64,000 nt of DNA, from assembly GCA_020002185.1 (NCBI GenBank), contig CM034531.1, forward strand, positions 43,160,367 through 43,224,366, in the 5' to 3' direction. Below the pieces are notes generated by a model. It was not told the DNA's origin and ran no database searches. It worked only from the letters and a program-made list of their open reading frames with translations. Position numbers and translations under genes: made by a program. Shown here one piece after another: positions 54,615 through 64,000 of the stretch; positions within the stretch are counted from its first letter, which is position 1, and each line of letters opens with the position of its first letter. Source of the stretch: Paraescarpia echinospica. Lineage: Eukaryota > Annelida > Polychaeta > Sabellida > Siboglinidae.

Positions 54615-55100
54615 TGTAGGTTTTTTTGTTATCAGTTAAAACTATGTCGTTTTATGGTCACTTTTGTGAAACACGTGTCGCGTTATTACATTTTCTGTTA
54701 TAAGTTGAAACTTTATTGTTATGTTATGTTTCTTAAGGATGGTATAGAAAGCTGTTTTAATAAGTAATGAGTTTTCAACTTTCTACACGATTACAAAGCG
54801 TACAACATACAGGAATCTCTTGAATTATGATATACATGTTATAAGCTAAACAAAATTGACGTTTTTTTGTAGTTATGTTTTACGTTTTTCTGGTATAAGT
54901 TAAAAATGTGTCGTTTTATAGTCGCTTTTGTGAACCATGTGTCTCTCGTTATGACATTTGTTTGCTATAAGTTCAAACTTTGTTGTGTTTTAATTATGTT
55001 TTATGTTTCTTAAGGACGGTATAGAAGCTAAATTAATAAGTAGGAATAGAGTTTCAACGTTTTACTCACGATTACAAAGCGCTCAACATACTGGAACGAG
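54615..55100 (+). repeat. Tandem duplication including an SGNH exon edge
   Basis: Two copies offset by about 255 bp (54615-54830 and 54870-55100) share TAAAACTATGTCGTTTTATGG-like sequence, CTTAAGGATGGTATAGAA and CACGATTACAAAGCG plus CAACATAC. The second copy contains the end of the SGNH exon with its GTGAGT donor. In the first copy the same position reads GTGTAG. Part of the dispersed family also at 46185 and 52150. Confidence 0.85.
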
Positions 55101-55330
55101 TTTGTAGCATTTATGCGAGATATCTCTGATGCGGTGTCGCAAACAAAATTCAACTGAGCGCCGCCGCGCGCTATCGCGGACAAAGAGATCAAATCTGGGT
55201 CAAAGCCACACTTGGCAACGGCATGGTTAGCACAATATCTACGAAAGCGACTGGCGAAGCTATCGCCGATAAAACACACCTGTATAGCACCAGATTGATC
55301 TCGAGATACATCACCTGAATACATTGCCAT
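55080..55330 (-). CDS. SGNH/GDSL-hydrolase-like first exon
   Basis: Open frame MAMYSGDVSRDQSGAIQVCF, then IGDSFASRFRRYCANHAVAK and ISLSAIARGGAQLNFVCDTA. GDSF is block I of the SGNH hydrolase fold with the nucleophilic Ser, preceded by the expected beta strand (VCFI). It ends at a strong donor GTGAGT (55079). I could not find the next exons with blocks III and V below 55080. SGNH domains of this sort occur both in host esterases and as ORFs of invertebrate mobile elements. Adjacent sequence is repeat-rich, so either is possible. Confidence 0.5.
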
Positions 55331-55556
55331 GCGTGATTTTTAGCCTTGGCTATAGACAACGGAGTACAAAATCGTTACACGCCGTGAACACTAAATCTAG
55401 CCTAGTCTAGCCTAGGCTACGCGATGCAAACATTGACCGAGTCCTTGTAATTCGAAACGCACATACATAAACTACCGAATGTAGCAAGCGCAGTAGAATT
55501 AGTACTGAGCAAAGCCGTATTAACCTTTCTAAACTATCCACCACGTGAAAACGCAT

Positions 55557-55668
55557 GAAAGTAAAATACAATAGAACTCAAACAACACGACTTACTTCGG
55601 TCGTTCTCAAACCCGGACTGAAAAGCGTGGGCTGGCTATCCCATCATTCTCTGCGTTTACCAATTTCG
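55557..55668 (+). repeat. Dispersed repeat, copy 2
   Basis: Near-identical to 38861-38970. It directly precedes the LINE copy that begins about 55766. Confidence 0.9.
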
Positions 55669-55765
55669 CGCAGGTCCAAACACCGCGCAGAAAAAAACGG
55701 CTCAGACGCACCTTCACTCAAAACCAGGATGCAAGTGGGTGTTTTCGTCATCAGAATCGCTACAA

Positions 55766-56825
55766 CAACAAAACTGAAGGATCTGGTGACTCACGATTAT
55801 CTTGGTATCACAGTTACATGCGAACCGCTGAGAACTAAATTTGACACGTACACATCATTCTGTGTCAGACTCTCATCACGTGACCAATACTTGTTACTCG
55901 ACCCAAGGTGTGGCCATCCGGTGTCCTGGTACGTGGGTACTTCGAGTCAGTGGTTGTCTGAAGACCCAGTATGTACATTCTGATTGTTTTGTTTTCAATT
56001 AACATTCAACCAAACGATCAATAACATGTTGAACATTGTTACTTTCAATTGTCATGGTTTTAAAACATCTCTATACGATCTACTACTTCTTGGTGTGCAA
56101 TATTATTTCTACAAGAGCTCTGGCTGTCCAGTGAATATATCACTTTGCTGCGGACAATTCATAAAGAAGCTTATGGTGTTAGTGTTATGAATGACCAACT
56201 CCACATACAGGTTGGACGCCCTTATGGTGAAGTAAGTGTGCTGTGGAGGAAAACTATATCTGAGACATGCAAAATATTTGACGTTCATGATGACAGGTTA
56301 CTGGGAATTGACATTGATACTAAGGATGGCAAATTGTTTCTCCTAAATTATACCTACCTTACCAATCACCTGACAACTACGAGGAGTTCTGTAATTATTT
56401 GAGTAAAATTGCCTCAATAATAGAGGAAAAAGACACCAACAATATTGTTATAACTGGCGATTTTAGAGCTGCCTTAAACACTCCGTTTGAAGCGGACCTA
56501 ATTGATTTGTGTGACACTATTGGTCTGGTAATTTCAGATTATGAAAAATGTGGTCGTACTTGCAATACCTGTACTTAAGTGAGTGATGCTCACAATTATA
56601 CCTCGTGGTTAGATCACTTCATTTGTTCGCATTGTGTTCACACAAAGATCACCGACTTACACATTGTATATAAATACCCTAGTTTGGATCATCTCCTGTA
56701 GGATTTGATATATCTACTTTTGTAACTGCAGAAAGTCAAGACAATGTGTATGCGGCAAAGGGTGCTGTTAAATTTCTCCTATTTTTAAATGGTCTAAAGC
56801 ACCAGAATGTAATATCCGAGAATAT
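55766..56825 (+). mobile_element. LINE fragment, copy 1: ORF1 end and endonuclease
   Basis: ORF1 C-terminal end at 55766-55983 (FDTYTSFCVRLSSRDQYLLL, an RRM-like ORF1p end). ORF2 starts at 56026 with MLNIVTFNCHGFKTSLYDLL. The endonuclease follows in several frames: YGVSVMNDQLHIQVGRPYGE, VSVLWRKTISETCKIFDV, LGIDIDTKDGKLFLLN, NIVITGDFRAALNTPFEADL (GDFN as GDFR) and CGRTCNT. It ends at GAGAATATG where the second copy continues. Compared with copy 2 it has lost bases in the QELW motif. Confidence 0.88.
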
Positions 56826-57060
56826 GCAGCAGTAGTAGTTGCTGTTTTGCGAGGTAGCGTCCCCGTGTGCGTCCTTGTGATATGTTGCACAGCTTGTCGC
56901 TTTCTGGGTGGCATCTGTAACTTTGCAAAAAAAACCTCTCAGCAAGTATGGTCAGAGAAATATTATGTAAATGTGTGCAACCTGAGTTGGCCGTGAATGC
57001 ATGTATGCAATAGTACATAACTTCACAACTGCATGATCACAAGCCGATGATATCGAACTG
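56826..57060. other. No feature recognised
   Basis: Short spacer between the LINE copy and the degenerate tandem repeats. Confidence 0.4.
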
Positions 57061-58190
57061 GGATCCACTTCCTACACATATTATAATGATTGCCATATCA
57101 AGTAGGAACAAGTGTCACGACAACTGTGAAGACGTCCAAACAATAATTTTTTGAACTGAAATCAATTAAAGCATTATGCGTAGCGTTGAACCACAAATCC
57201 CTACAACTTAAACATAACCGCAGTTGACGAATCCATGTAGTGCAGTAGAATACAGTGTCTCTACAACACAACCCAGCAATAACTGTTCGAACTGGAATCA
57301 ATTTAAAAATTATGCGTAACGTTGGACAAAAATACCGTATAAATAAAATGCGCCAGTTGACATACAATGACTACCATAATAAAGTAAAAACCTGTGTCTC
57401 TACAAGTTTAGGCTACCATCAATAAATACTGAACTCGAATCAATCCACTTAACAATCATGTATACATCATTGGACAACAACCCCACGTAACAGCATCATT
57501 GGACAAATCCAAGAATATAATGACTGCCATAATGAAGTAGAAACCAGTATCTCTACAACTTGAGACTTCCAATCGACAGATGTCAAACTGGAATCTACTA
57601 ACAATTGGGCATACAATTGGAAAATAATCCAATAACAACCAACTTGTGTTAAAAGCGATGGACGTTTGCACTTGAAATGAAGTAGGGACCCGTATCTCTA
57701 TAGCTTGATACTTAGTAATTACTGAACGGGAAACTACTCAACAAGTATGTATATAATTAGAATCTGTGGACAAATCCATCCACACAATGACTACCATAAT
57801 TAATTAAAACCAGTGTCTCTACAAATTGAAACTACCATCAATAAATATTGAAATGAAACCATTTAACAATCGTATATACATAATAGGACAACAATCCCAC
57901 GTACCTACAATGTGTCATTGGACAAATCCAAGGATAGAATTGGACAATAACATGTGTTAAAAATGGTGGATGAATCAGTGCGTGTTATTTGCACTAATTA
58001 AGTAGAAACCAGTATATTTGCAGCTTGAGACTTTCAATTGATAATCTCGAATTGGAGACTACTTAAAATTAGGCAGAAAGGTGTCTGCCAATGAAGTTGG
58101 GACCCGTATATCTACAGCTTGAGACTCCAAATAAGTAATTATTGAACGGGAAACTACTTAACAAGTACGTATATAATTAGAAAGAACAGT
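57060..58190. repeat. Degenerate tandem repeat, unit roughly 110-130 bp
   Basis: Recurring words CAATGACTACCATAAT, GTGTCTCTACAA, GAACTCGAATCAA, CATTGGACAA and CTTGAGACTTCCAAT appear in a similar order at least eight times. The copies are strongly diverged. Confidence 0.7.
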
Positions 58191-58640
58191 GTAAACGTTG
58201 TCCGCCGTGGGTGGTGAAGGGGAAAATAAGGAAGCAGACAAAGTTATCAGCTCAACAGATACGAACAAGCCTTGTAGTTCGACTCAATGTTTACTTAAAA
58301 ACAGCGCCGCACCGCAGATAGACCTATAGAACAAACGTACACCTATCAACGAAAGATGCACACCATCGTTGCTTACTAGAGACTCGTAACCAAAAGTATT
58401 CCTCGATGCTTCCAAAAATGGATCTTAGGAAAAACAAATTAGACGCCTTAATTCAGCCTTGTCTTCATCCACATTTGCAAAAATAATCATAACCGATTAT
58501 ATTTACCATTGACATTACTGTTGTTTTGAAAGTTAATTAAAATAAATAATTATATATCCACAAATTAGACTCTGTCATCAGTATTTGTATTTAAATAATA
58601 TCGTTATGCCTACAATAATACTATTTAAATAGTGTACATT
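58191..58640. other. No feature recognised
   Basis: Spacer, AT-rich in its second half. Confidence 0.4.
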
Positions 58641-58647
58641 TAGGCCA

Positions 58648-59544
58648 GAACAACAAAACTGAAAGATCTGGTGACTCACGTTTATCTTGAGACTGGTATC
58701 ACAGTTACATTCCAACTGCTGAGAACTAAATTTGACACGCACACATCATTCTGTGTCAGACTCTCATCACTTGACCAATACTTGTTACTCGACCCAATGG
58801 TGTGGCCCTCCGGTGTCCTGGTACGTGGGTACTTCGAGTCAGTGGTTGTATGAAGACCCAGTATGTACATTCTGATTGTTTTGTTTTTAATTAACTTTCA
58901 ACCCAACGATCAATAACATGTTGAAAATTGTCATTTTCAATTGTCATCGTTTTAAAACATCTATATACGATCTACTACTTCTTTGTGTGCAATATGATAT
59001 AATATTTCTACAAGAGCTCTGGCTCTCCAGTGGATATATCACTTTGCTGCAGTCAATTCATAAAGAAGTTGAAGCTTATGGTGTTAGTGTTATGAATGAC
59101 CAACTGCACCTACAGGTTGGACGCCCTTATGGTGAAGTAAGTGTGCTGTGGAGGAAAACTATATATGATACATGCAAAATATTTGACGTTCAAGATGACA
59201 GGTTACTGGGAACTGACATTGATACTAAAGATGGCAAATTGTTTCTCCTAAATGTATACCTACCTTACCAATCACCTGGCAACTACGAGGAGTTCTGCAA
59301 TTATTTGGGCAAATTGCCTGAATAATAGAGGAAAAAGACACCAACAATATTGTTATTATTATAACTGGCGATTTTAGAGTTGCTTTAAACACTTCGTTTG
59401 AAGCGGACCTAATTGATTTGTGTGACACTATTGGTCTGGTAATTTCAGATTATGAAAAAAGTGGTCGTACTTGCAATACCTGTACTTAAGTGAGTGATGC
59501 TCACAATTATACCTCGTTGTTAGATCGCTTTATTTGTTCGCATA
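58648..59544 (+). mobile_element. LINE, copy 2, left part: ORF1 end and endonuclease
   Basis: Direct repeat of 55766-56650. ORF1 end reads LLDPMVWPSGVLVRGYF. ORF2 starts at 58918 (MLKIVIFNCHRFKTSIYDLL) and gives 135 residues with IIFLQELWLSSGYITLLQSI (QELW catalytic motif intact), GRPYGEVSVLWRKTIYDTC and LLNVYLPYQSPGNYEEFCN before a frameshift at about 59320, then NIVIIITGDFRVALNTSFEA. It is split at 59544 by a DNA element and resumes at 61321. Confidence 0.9.
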
Positions 59545-61320
59545 GCAGCTCTCTAAGTTAACTTTTTTGTGTAGGAGCCACATTTAAAAAGTAGGAGCTA
59601 CATTTAAAAAGTAGGAGCCAAGTAATTGTGTGTGCGTATGTATGTAATTGTGTTTTCAGTACCAAATTAATCCAAATTAAACGCAGACGTTCGTTGGAAA
59701 TATAAATAAATTTAATACATGTATGAATATGAGTAGAATGTGCGGTTCCTTAGCGTAGGTCGGACAGTTTTCTGTGGATAATTGGGGTAAATTGGTACCT
59801 TCCTATCCTTTAACATGGGGTTTACCTCCTATCTTTTAACATGGGGACAATTTCTTATCCTTTAACATGGGGAAAATTGGTAGGACAGTTTTTTAAGAAG
59901 TCATTTGGGGCTAATTGAACCCTCAAAAAATAAACAATCTAGGTAAATTTCGCTATTTTTTAACATGGGGTTTGTATTTAGTTCACCATTTATCTAACAG
60001 GGGCGCTACTTGAACAAGCACTTCGGCCTAGATATGTAGTTCATGATTTATACGTTAGGGGTAAATTTGGTTCTTAATCTAACCACCAGGGGCGCAATTT
60101 GACAAAAACAACAGACACGAATTTAGGCAGAACTCCTATATTTAGTTCGTCAAATTTCCGTCAGGTATCGCTATTTATAGTTCATGACATGGCGCCACTT
60201 GACTTTTGACCTTTACCTGTATGTTTGACCTTCCACTGCGCCGCGCCAACGACCTACGCTAAGGTACCGCACAAACTACTAATTTGTGGCCAGATACTTT
60301 ATGCATTATAGCATTATTAACAGTAAATGTACATGTATGTATAGGGACACTGATTTTATATTTAAAAAAGGCAAATTCCGTTTCAAAATTCTGTTTCAGA
60401 AAAAGGCAAATTCCATTTATGTTTCAAGAAAAGGCAAATTCTGTGTCAAATGACTCATTTTCCTTGCATCACCTTGATCTATGCATCTTTATAATACTGT
60501 TTTAATGTATGGTTAATTTTTGTAACAACATTTATTTGTGCAATATTTGGTACACAGTAACAACCGTACATAATCAATTTAGATAATAAAATAATTCCTC
60601 TCACACAATAACATAAATGACTGGTTGTTTCTAATGCAGCAGTGCTTTATATATATAAGTTAACAAATGTTACACAAGCAGTCATATTAACAGTTTAATC
60701 ACTGATGCTGTTTCAGTGACAATTTTGTTCAACTATCATGACGTCATCCAACGAAATTTGTGAGAACTACGAAATGCGGACTACATCACTTTGAGCCAGC
60801 GTAACTTAAGCTGTTGTTATTCCTTCGAGTTTTGTATTGAAAACTGGAATATGTACACTTATGGGTGTTCTAACGATGTGACAACTGCATTTAATTAGCA
60901 ATATATCTTCAATGCGCTTAGCGGACAGTCAGACAATGATCGCGAAACGGTTTACGTTAGCGCCTTCCGCTCGCGTCCCTGTTTACGTCGGTTGACACGA
61001 GGTACCATGGGCGCCATGATATTTCGTAGCAATTTATCTTGCGCGTTTTAAAAATCATGTATCATAAATCCACCAAAATAAAAGAATACTGTTGCAGAGT
61101 AATCATGTTTTTTTCAAAATATCGCCAATAAAGTCAGTATTGTTTACTATGTTTCCAAGAAACGACAACACATGGTCTATGAAACGGCAAATGACAATGC
61201 ATGATCTGTTATTACAGACTCGTCGCGGTCGCCAGCGGGCGACCGTACATAATGTGTAAGTCGCCAAATAGAAGAAACAGTCGCATATGCGACCAATTCA
61301 GTCGCTATTTAGAGGGCTGC
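59545..61320. mobile_element. DNA element inserted in LINE copy 2
   Basis: The left end GCAGCTCTCTAA and right end TTAGAGGGCTGC form a 12-bp inverted repeat with one mismatch. Flanking triplets ATA and ATT correspond to the single ATT at the empty site in copy 1 (CGCATTGTG near 56630), consistent with a 3-bp target duplication. The interior holds short tandem words (GTAGGAGCCACATTTAAAAA three times at 59572-59625), a nested MITE and no recognisable transposase. The right end carries GGTCGCATATGCGAC, a palindrome. Confidence 0.8.
59739..60273. mobile_element. Nested MITE (535 bp)
   Basis: Inverted ends TGTGCGGTTCCTTAGCGTAG and, in reverse from the right, TGTGCGGTACCTTAGCGTAG. The inside contains three tandem CTATCCTTTAACATGGGG-like units (about 59800-59875). 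No ORF. Confidence 0.8.
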
Positions 61321-61985
61321 ATTGTGTTCACACAAAGATCAATTACTTACACATTTTAGATAAATACCCTAGTTTGGATCATATCCTGTAGGATTTGTTA
61401 TCTCTACTTTTGCAACTGCAGAAAGTCAAGAAAATATGTATGTGGCACAGGATGCTAATAACATTTTTAAATGGTCTAAAGCACCAGAATGTAATATCCG
61501 AGAATATGGAAATGGTGCTGTACATCTGAACAAAGGACTAATTCCAGAGTCATTTACATGCACTAACATTCATTGCTCAAATAGACAGCATATATTATGT
61601 GACATTGGTTAACTATTTGATGATATAAGCACTGCACTTAGGGAATACAGTCTTAAAACTACCAGTACATGAAAAAAACTTTGTGTCAAGATTATGTTGT
61701 ACCTGGCTGGAAAGATTATGTAAAGGAGGCACCCACTGAAGCCAGTCATTTATATATTCTATGGTGCAATATGGGAAAACCCATGTGAACTCATGCAAAG
61801 AACTAGGTTACATTTTAAGAATTTGCTCAAACAGTGTCAACATAGATAAGAAATGGCTCGAGCAGATGTCATGGCTAAATCCTTGAATATTAAAGATACA
61901 GCTTTTTTGGAAAATATGTCAAAAACGTACAAGAAAGTTTTATGTAATGCTTCTACTATCAATGCTGCTAGTAATAAAGAGGGTG
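61321..61985 (+). mobile_element. LINE, copy 2, right part: endonuclease-RT linker
   Basis: Continues after the insertion: IFKWSKAPECNIREYGNGAV, TCTNIHCSNRQHILCDIG, LREYSLKTTST, HFKNLLKQCQ and EMARADVMAKSLNIKDTAFL then ENMSKTYKKVL. This is the linker before the RT domain, with stops and a frameshift. It ends at about 61985, where transposon protein sequence begins. Confidence 0.85.
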
Positions 61986-62960
61986 ACTTCCTTCTCTACG
62001 TCCAGGTGTGCGATGAGCTTTGTGCGTGGTTCTTTGTTTTTGACCACTCCAACTACGCCCGCTGGTTGCCGATTCACGTCACAGACATGGTCGAGCTTGC
62101 AGTGAAGCATCCAACGGTGTATGCGGAGTACCTCAAGGGAAAATATTCAAGGTCCAAAAATCCGAGCACAAGTTCAGCCTCATGGCAAAAGATCAATCCC
62201 ACGAGCAGATGAAAAAAGTACTCTAGGACAAAGGTGAAGCCTCTGACCTGTATGATGACACAGACGTCATAACACTGTACATGTTGGCTGGTCCAGATTG
62301 TGTCACAAACATACGGCAGCAACAACTGGTCACCACGAAGAGGCATGTAGAACACAGTCTAGGTTTCTGAATGACGTGCAGTCTTTCATGAAGGTGATGA
62401 CCGGAATGGGCAACCCCTTATTAGCCACAGGTCACGAGCTCGTCGCTCTTGATACACGTGATGTGATGAAGCATGAAGTAGCCGTGTCCCTGTCCAAAAT
62501 CCATGAGGTTGGTCAGGTCCATCACGAGGAATACGTAAAGACACAGCTAGACAAGGTGACAGTTCCTCTGTCAGACACAACAAAGAGAAACAACGTGTTT
62601 ACTTTCGCCAACAGTCCAGACCCCCGAAAGAAGGGAAGCAAAGTCGGGGTACTGAAACAAAATACCGTGCTTGTCACCCACCTTTTCCTTTCTCTTCAAT
62701 CACGTCCGGACGCTGATACGGCCGAATTCTTCAAATTCGAGAAACAGCGAGAGCCTCCTTCTCTATCAGACCGAAGTTCGCTCAGAGCTGGGAACAAGTC
62801 GGACATCCTCGCGTGCATCAACGCGCCAACTTGCCACGCCGATTCAGCGAGACAAGCGACAGTTCACGTGTTCGACATGGCTGCCGTCATGCACATGGTC
62901 CATCTGACCAGAGCGGCAACATTTCGCAGAGTATGTACACATACACGTTTTGCCTTTCCT
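61985..62960 (+). pseudogene. Transposon protein, N-terminal half (same family as 33270-34301)
   Basis: LLYVQVCDELCAWFFVFDHS, then NYARWLPIHVTDMVELAVKH (the conserved DHxNYARWLP motif). A frameshift near 62150 gives KSEHKFSLMAKDQSHEQM. After a stop come ASDLYDDTDVITLYMLAGPD and the long open frame 62298-62996 with MGNPLLATGHELVALDTRDV, TTKRNNVFTFANSPDPRKKG and LSLQSRPDADTAEFFKFEKQ. It ends with ATVHVFDMAAVMHMVHLTRA. Sequence typical of the family stops where the satellite starts. The other half of the protein is represented by the element in intron 3. Confidence 0.7.
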
Positions 62961-62974
62961 GACCCTTACACAAA

Positions 62975-64000
62975 AGAGCCAATGGTATACCATTGAATAC
63001 CATTGAATATCATTCGGTACTGTTGGACCATTCAATGGTAAATCAGTAGGACTCGGTGGTACTTTCAATGGTATTTAAATATACCATTCAGTACCATTGG
63101 ACAATTCAATAATAAATCAGTGTCTCAATGGTACTCTCAATGCTATTTGAACATATCATTCAATACCATTCAATGATAAATCAGTGTCTCAATGGTACAC
63201 TCAATGATATTTGCACATTCCATTCAGTACCACTGGACTATTCAATGATAAATCAGGTTTCAACAGTATTTGAACATATCATTCAATACCATTCAATGAT
63301 AAATCAGTATGTCTCAGAGGTACTCTCAGTGGTGTTTGAACATACCATTCAGTACCACTGGACCATTCAATGATAACTCATGTTTCAATGGTATTTGAAC
63401 ATATCATTCAATACCATTCAATGATAAATCAGTATGTCTCAGTGGTACTCTCAATGATATTTAAACATACCATTCAGTACCACTGGACCATTCAATGATA
63501 AATCAGGTTTCAATGGTATATGAATATATCATTCAATACCATTCAATAATAAATTAGTTTGTCTCAGTGGTACTCTCAATGGTATTTGAACATATCATTC
63601 AATACCATTCAATGATATATCAGCACTCTCAATGGTATTTCAACATACCATTCAGTACCACTGGACCATTCAATGATATATCAGTTTTCAGTGCTACTCT
63701 CGATGGTATATGAACATATAATTAAATACCATTCAATGATAAATCAGTATGTTTCAGTGGTACTCTCAATGGTATTTGAACATATACCATTCACATCAGT
63801 ACCACTGGACCTTTCAATGATATATCATTTAGTACCATTATGACTCTCAATGGTATTTGAAAATTCCACTGTACCATTCAATGATAAATCAGTAGGGGCA
63901 GTGGTAATTATTGGTATTTGAAAAGTACCATTCATTACCTTTGAAAGGTTACAGAATATACCACTGGCAAATCTCAGCCATATTTGAAAACATCATTCAC
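62975..64000. repeat. Satellite array running off the window end
   Basis: Built from CAATGGTATTTGAACATA, CCATTCAGTACCACTGGACC and ATTCAATGATAAATCAGT words. Higher-order units are about 125 bp (CAGTACCACTGGA at about 63225, 63351 and 63475, then wider spacing), each with two related halves near 60 bp. The motif contains self-complementary AATGGTATACCATT. It continues past 64000, so its size is unknown. Confidence 0.93.

Overview
This window is animal genomic DNA, not bacterial. The coding signal is split into short exons with GT..AG introns. The rest is dense with non-LTR retrotransposon (LINE) fragments, DNA-transposon remnants, foldback elements and many minisatellites. The mix (CR1-like LINEs, PIF/Harbinger, THAP and C2H2 zinc-finger pieces, an annulin-type transglutaminase) fits a marine invertebrate such as a non-vertebrate deuterostome or lophotrochozoan. 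The species cannot be read from the sequence.

The only complete host gene I can reconstruct is a transglutaminase on the minus strand (36904 to 16591). It has 14 coding exons whose phases all join, 2220 nt of CDS and a 739-residue product. The Cys326/His384/Asp407 triad, the calcium-site region and both C-terminal beta-barrels are present. Its introns hold a CR1 LINE of about 6.5 kb, a 2.15 kb long-TIR DNA transposon, MITEs and several tandem arrays.

Layout. 1-1764: 3' end of a LINE joined to an exon of a THAP-domain gene. 2.2-7.5 kb: a foldback element, then an 0.8 kb inverted repeat enclosing a dead LINE, with C2H2 zinc-finger scraps outside both arms. 7.6-9.0 kb: LINE. 9-10.9 kb: AT-rich. 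10.9-14.9 kb: a near-perfect palindrome and two minus-strand LINE pieces in scrambled order. 14.9-16.2 kb: minisatellites. 16.2-36.9 kb: the transglutaminase gene. 37-42 kb: repeats and a tRNA-derived SINE. 42.3-43.6 kb: PIF/Harbinger remnants. 45-52 kb: LINE pieces, two copies of a 0.7 kb TIR element and a second CR1 5' fragment. 52-55 kb: dispersed repeats and an SGNH-hydrolase-like first exon. 55.7-62 kb: two copies of one LINE, the second split by a nested DNA element. 62-64 kb: N-terminal half of the same transposon protein found in transglutaminase intron 3, running into a satellite that leaves the window.

The most striking signal is how tandem arrays sit on functional boundaries. In the transglutaminase gene a 45-bp array reiterates the 3' end of exon 5 plus its splice donor. 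A 40-bp array begins at the exon 5 acceptor and repeats an acceptor-like motif. A 62-bp array duplicates the last codons and stop into the 3'UTR. A 21-bp array and a (CA)n tract lie within 10-20 nt of two donors, and the 210-nt intron 8 is stop-free and phase-neutral. A 59-bp array of about 35 units grew out of the CR1 coding sequence, and an SGNH exon edge is also duplicated.
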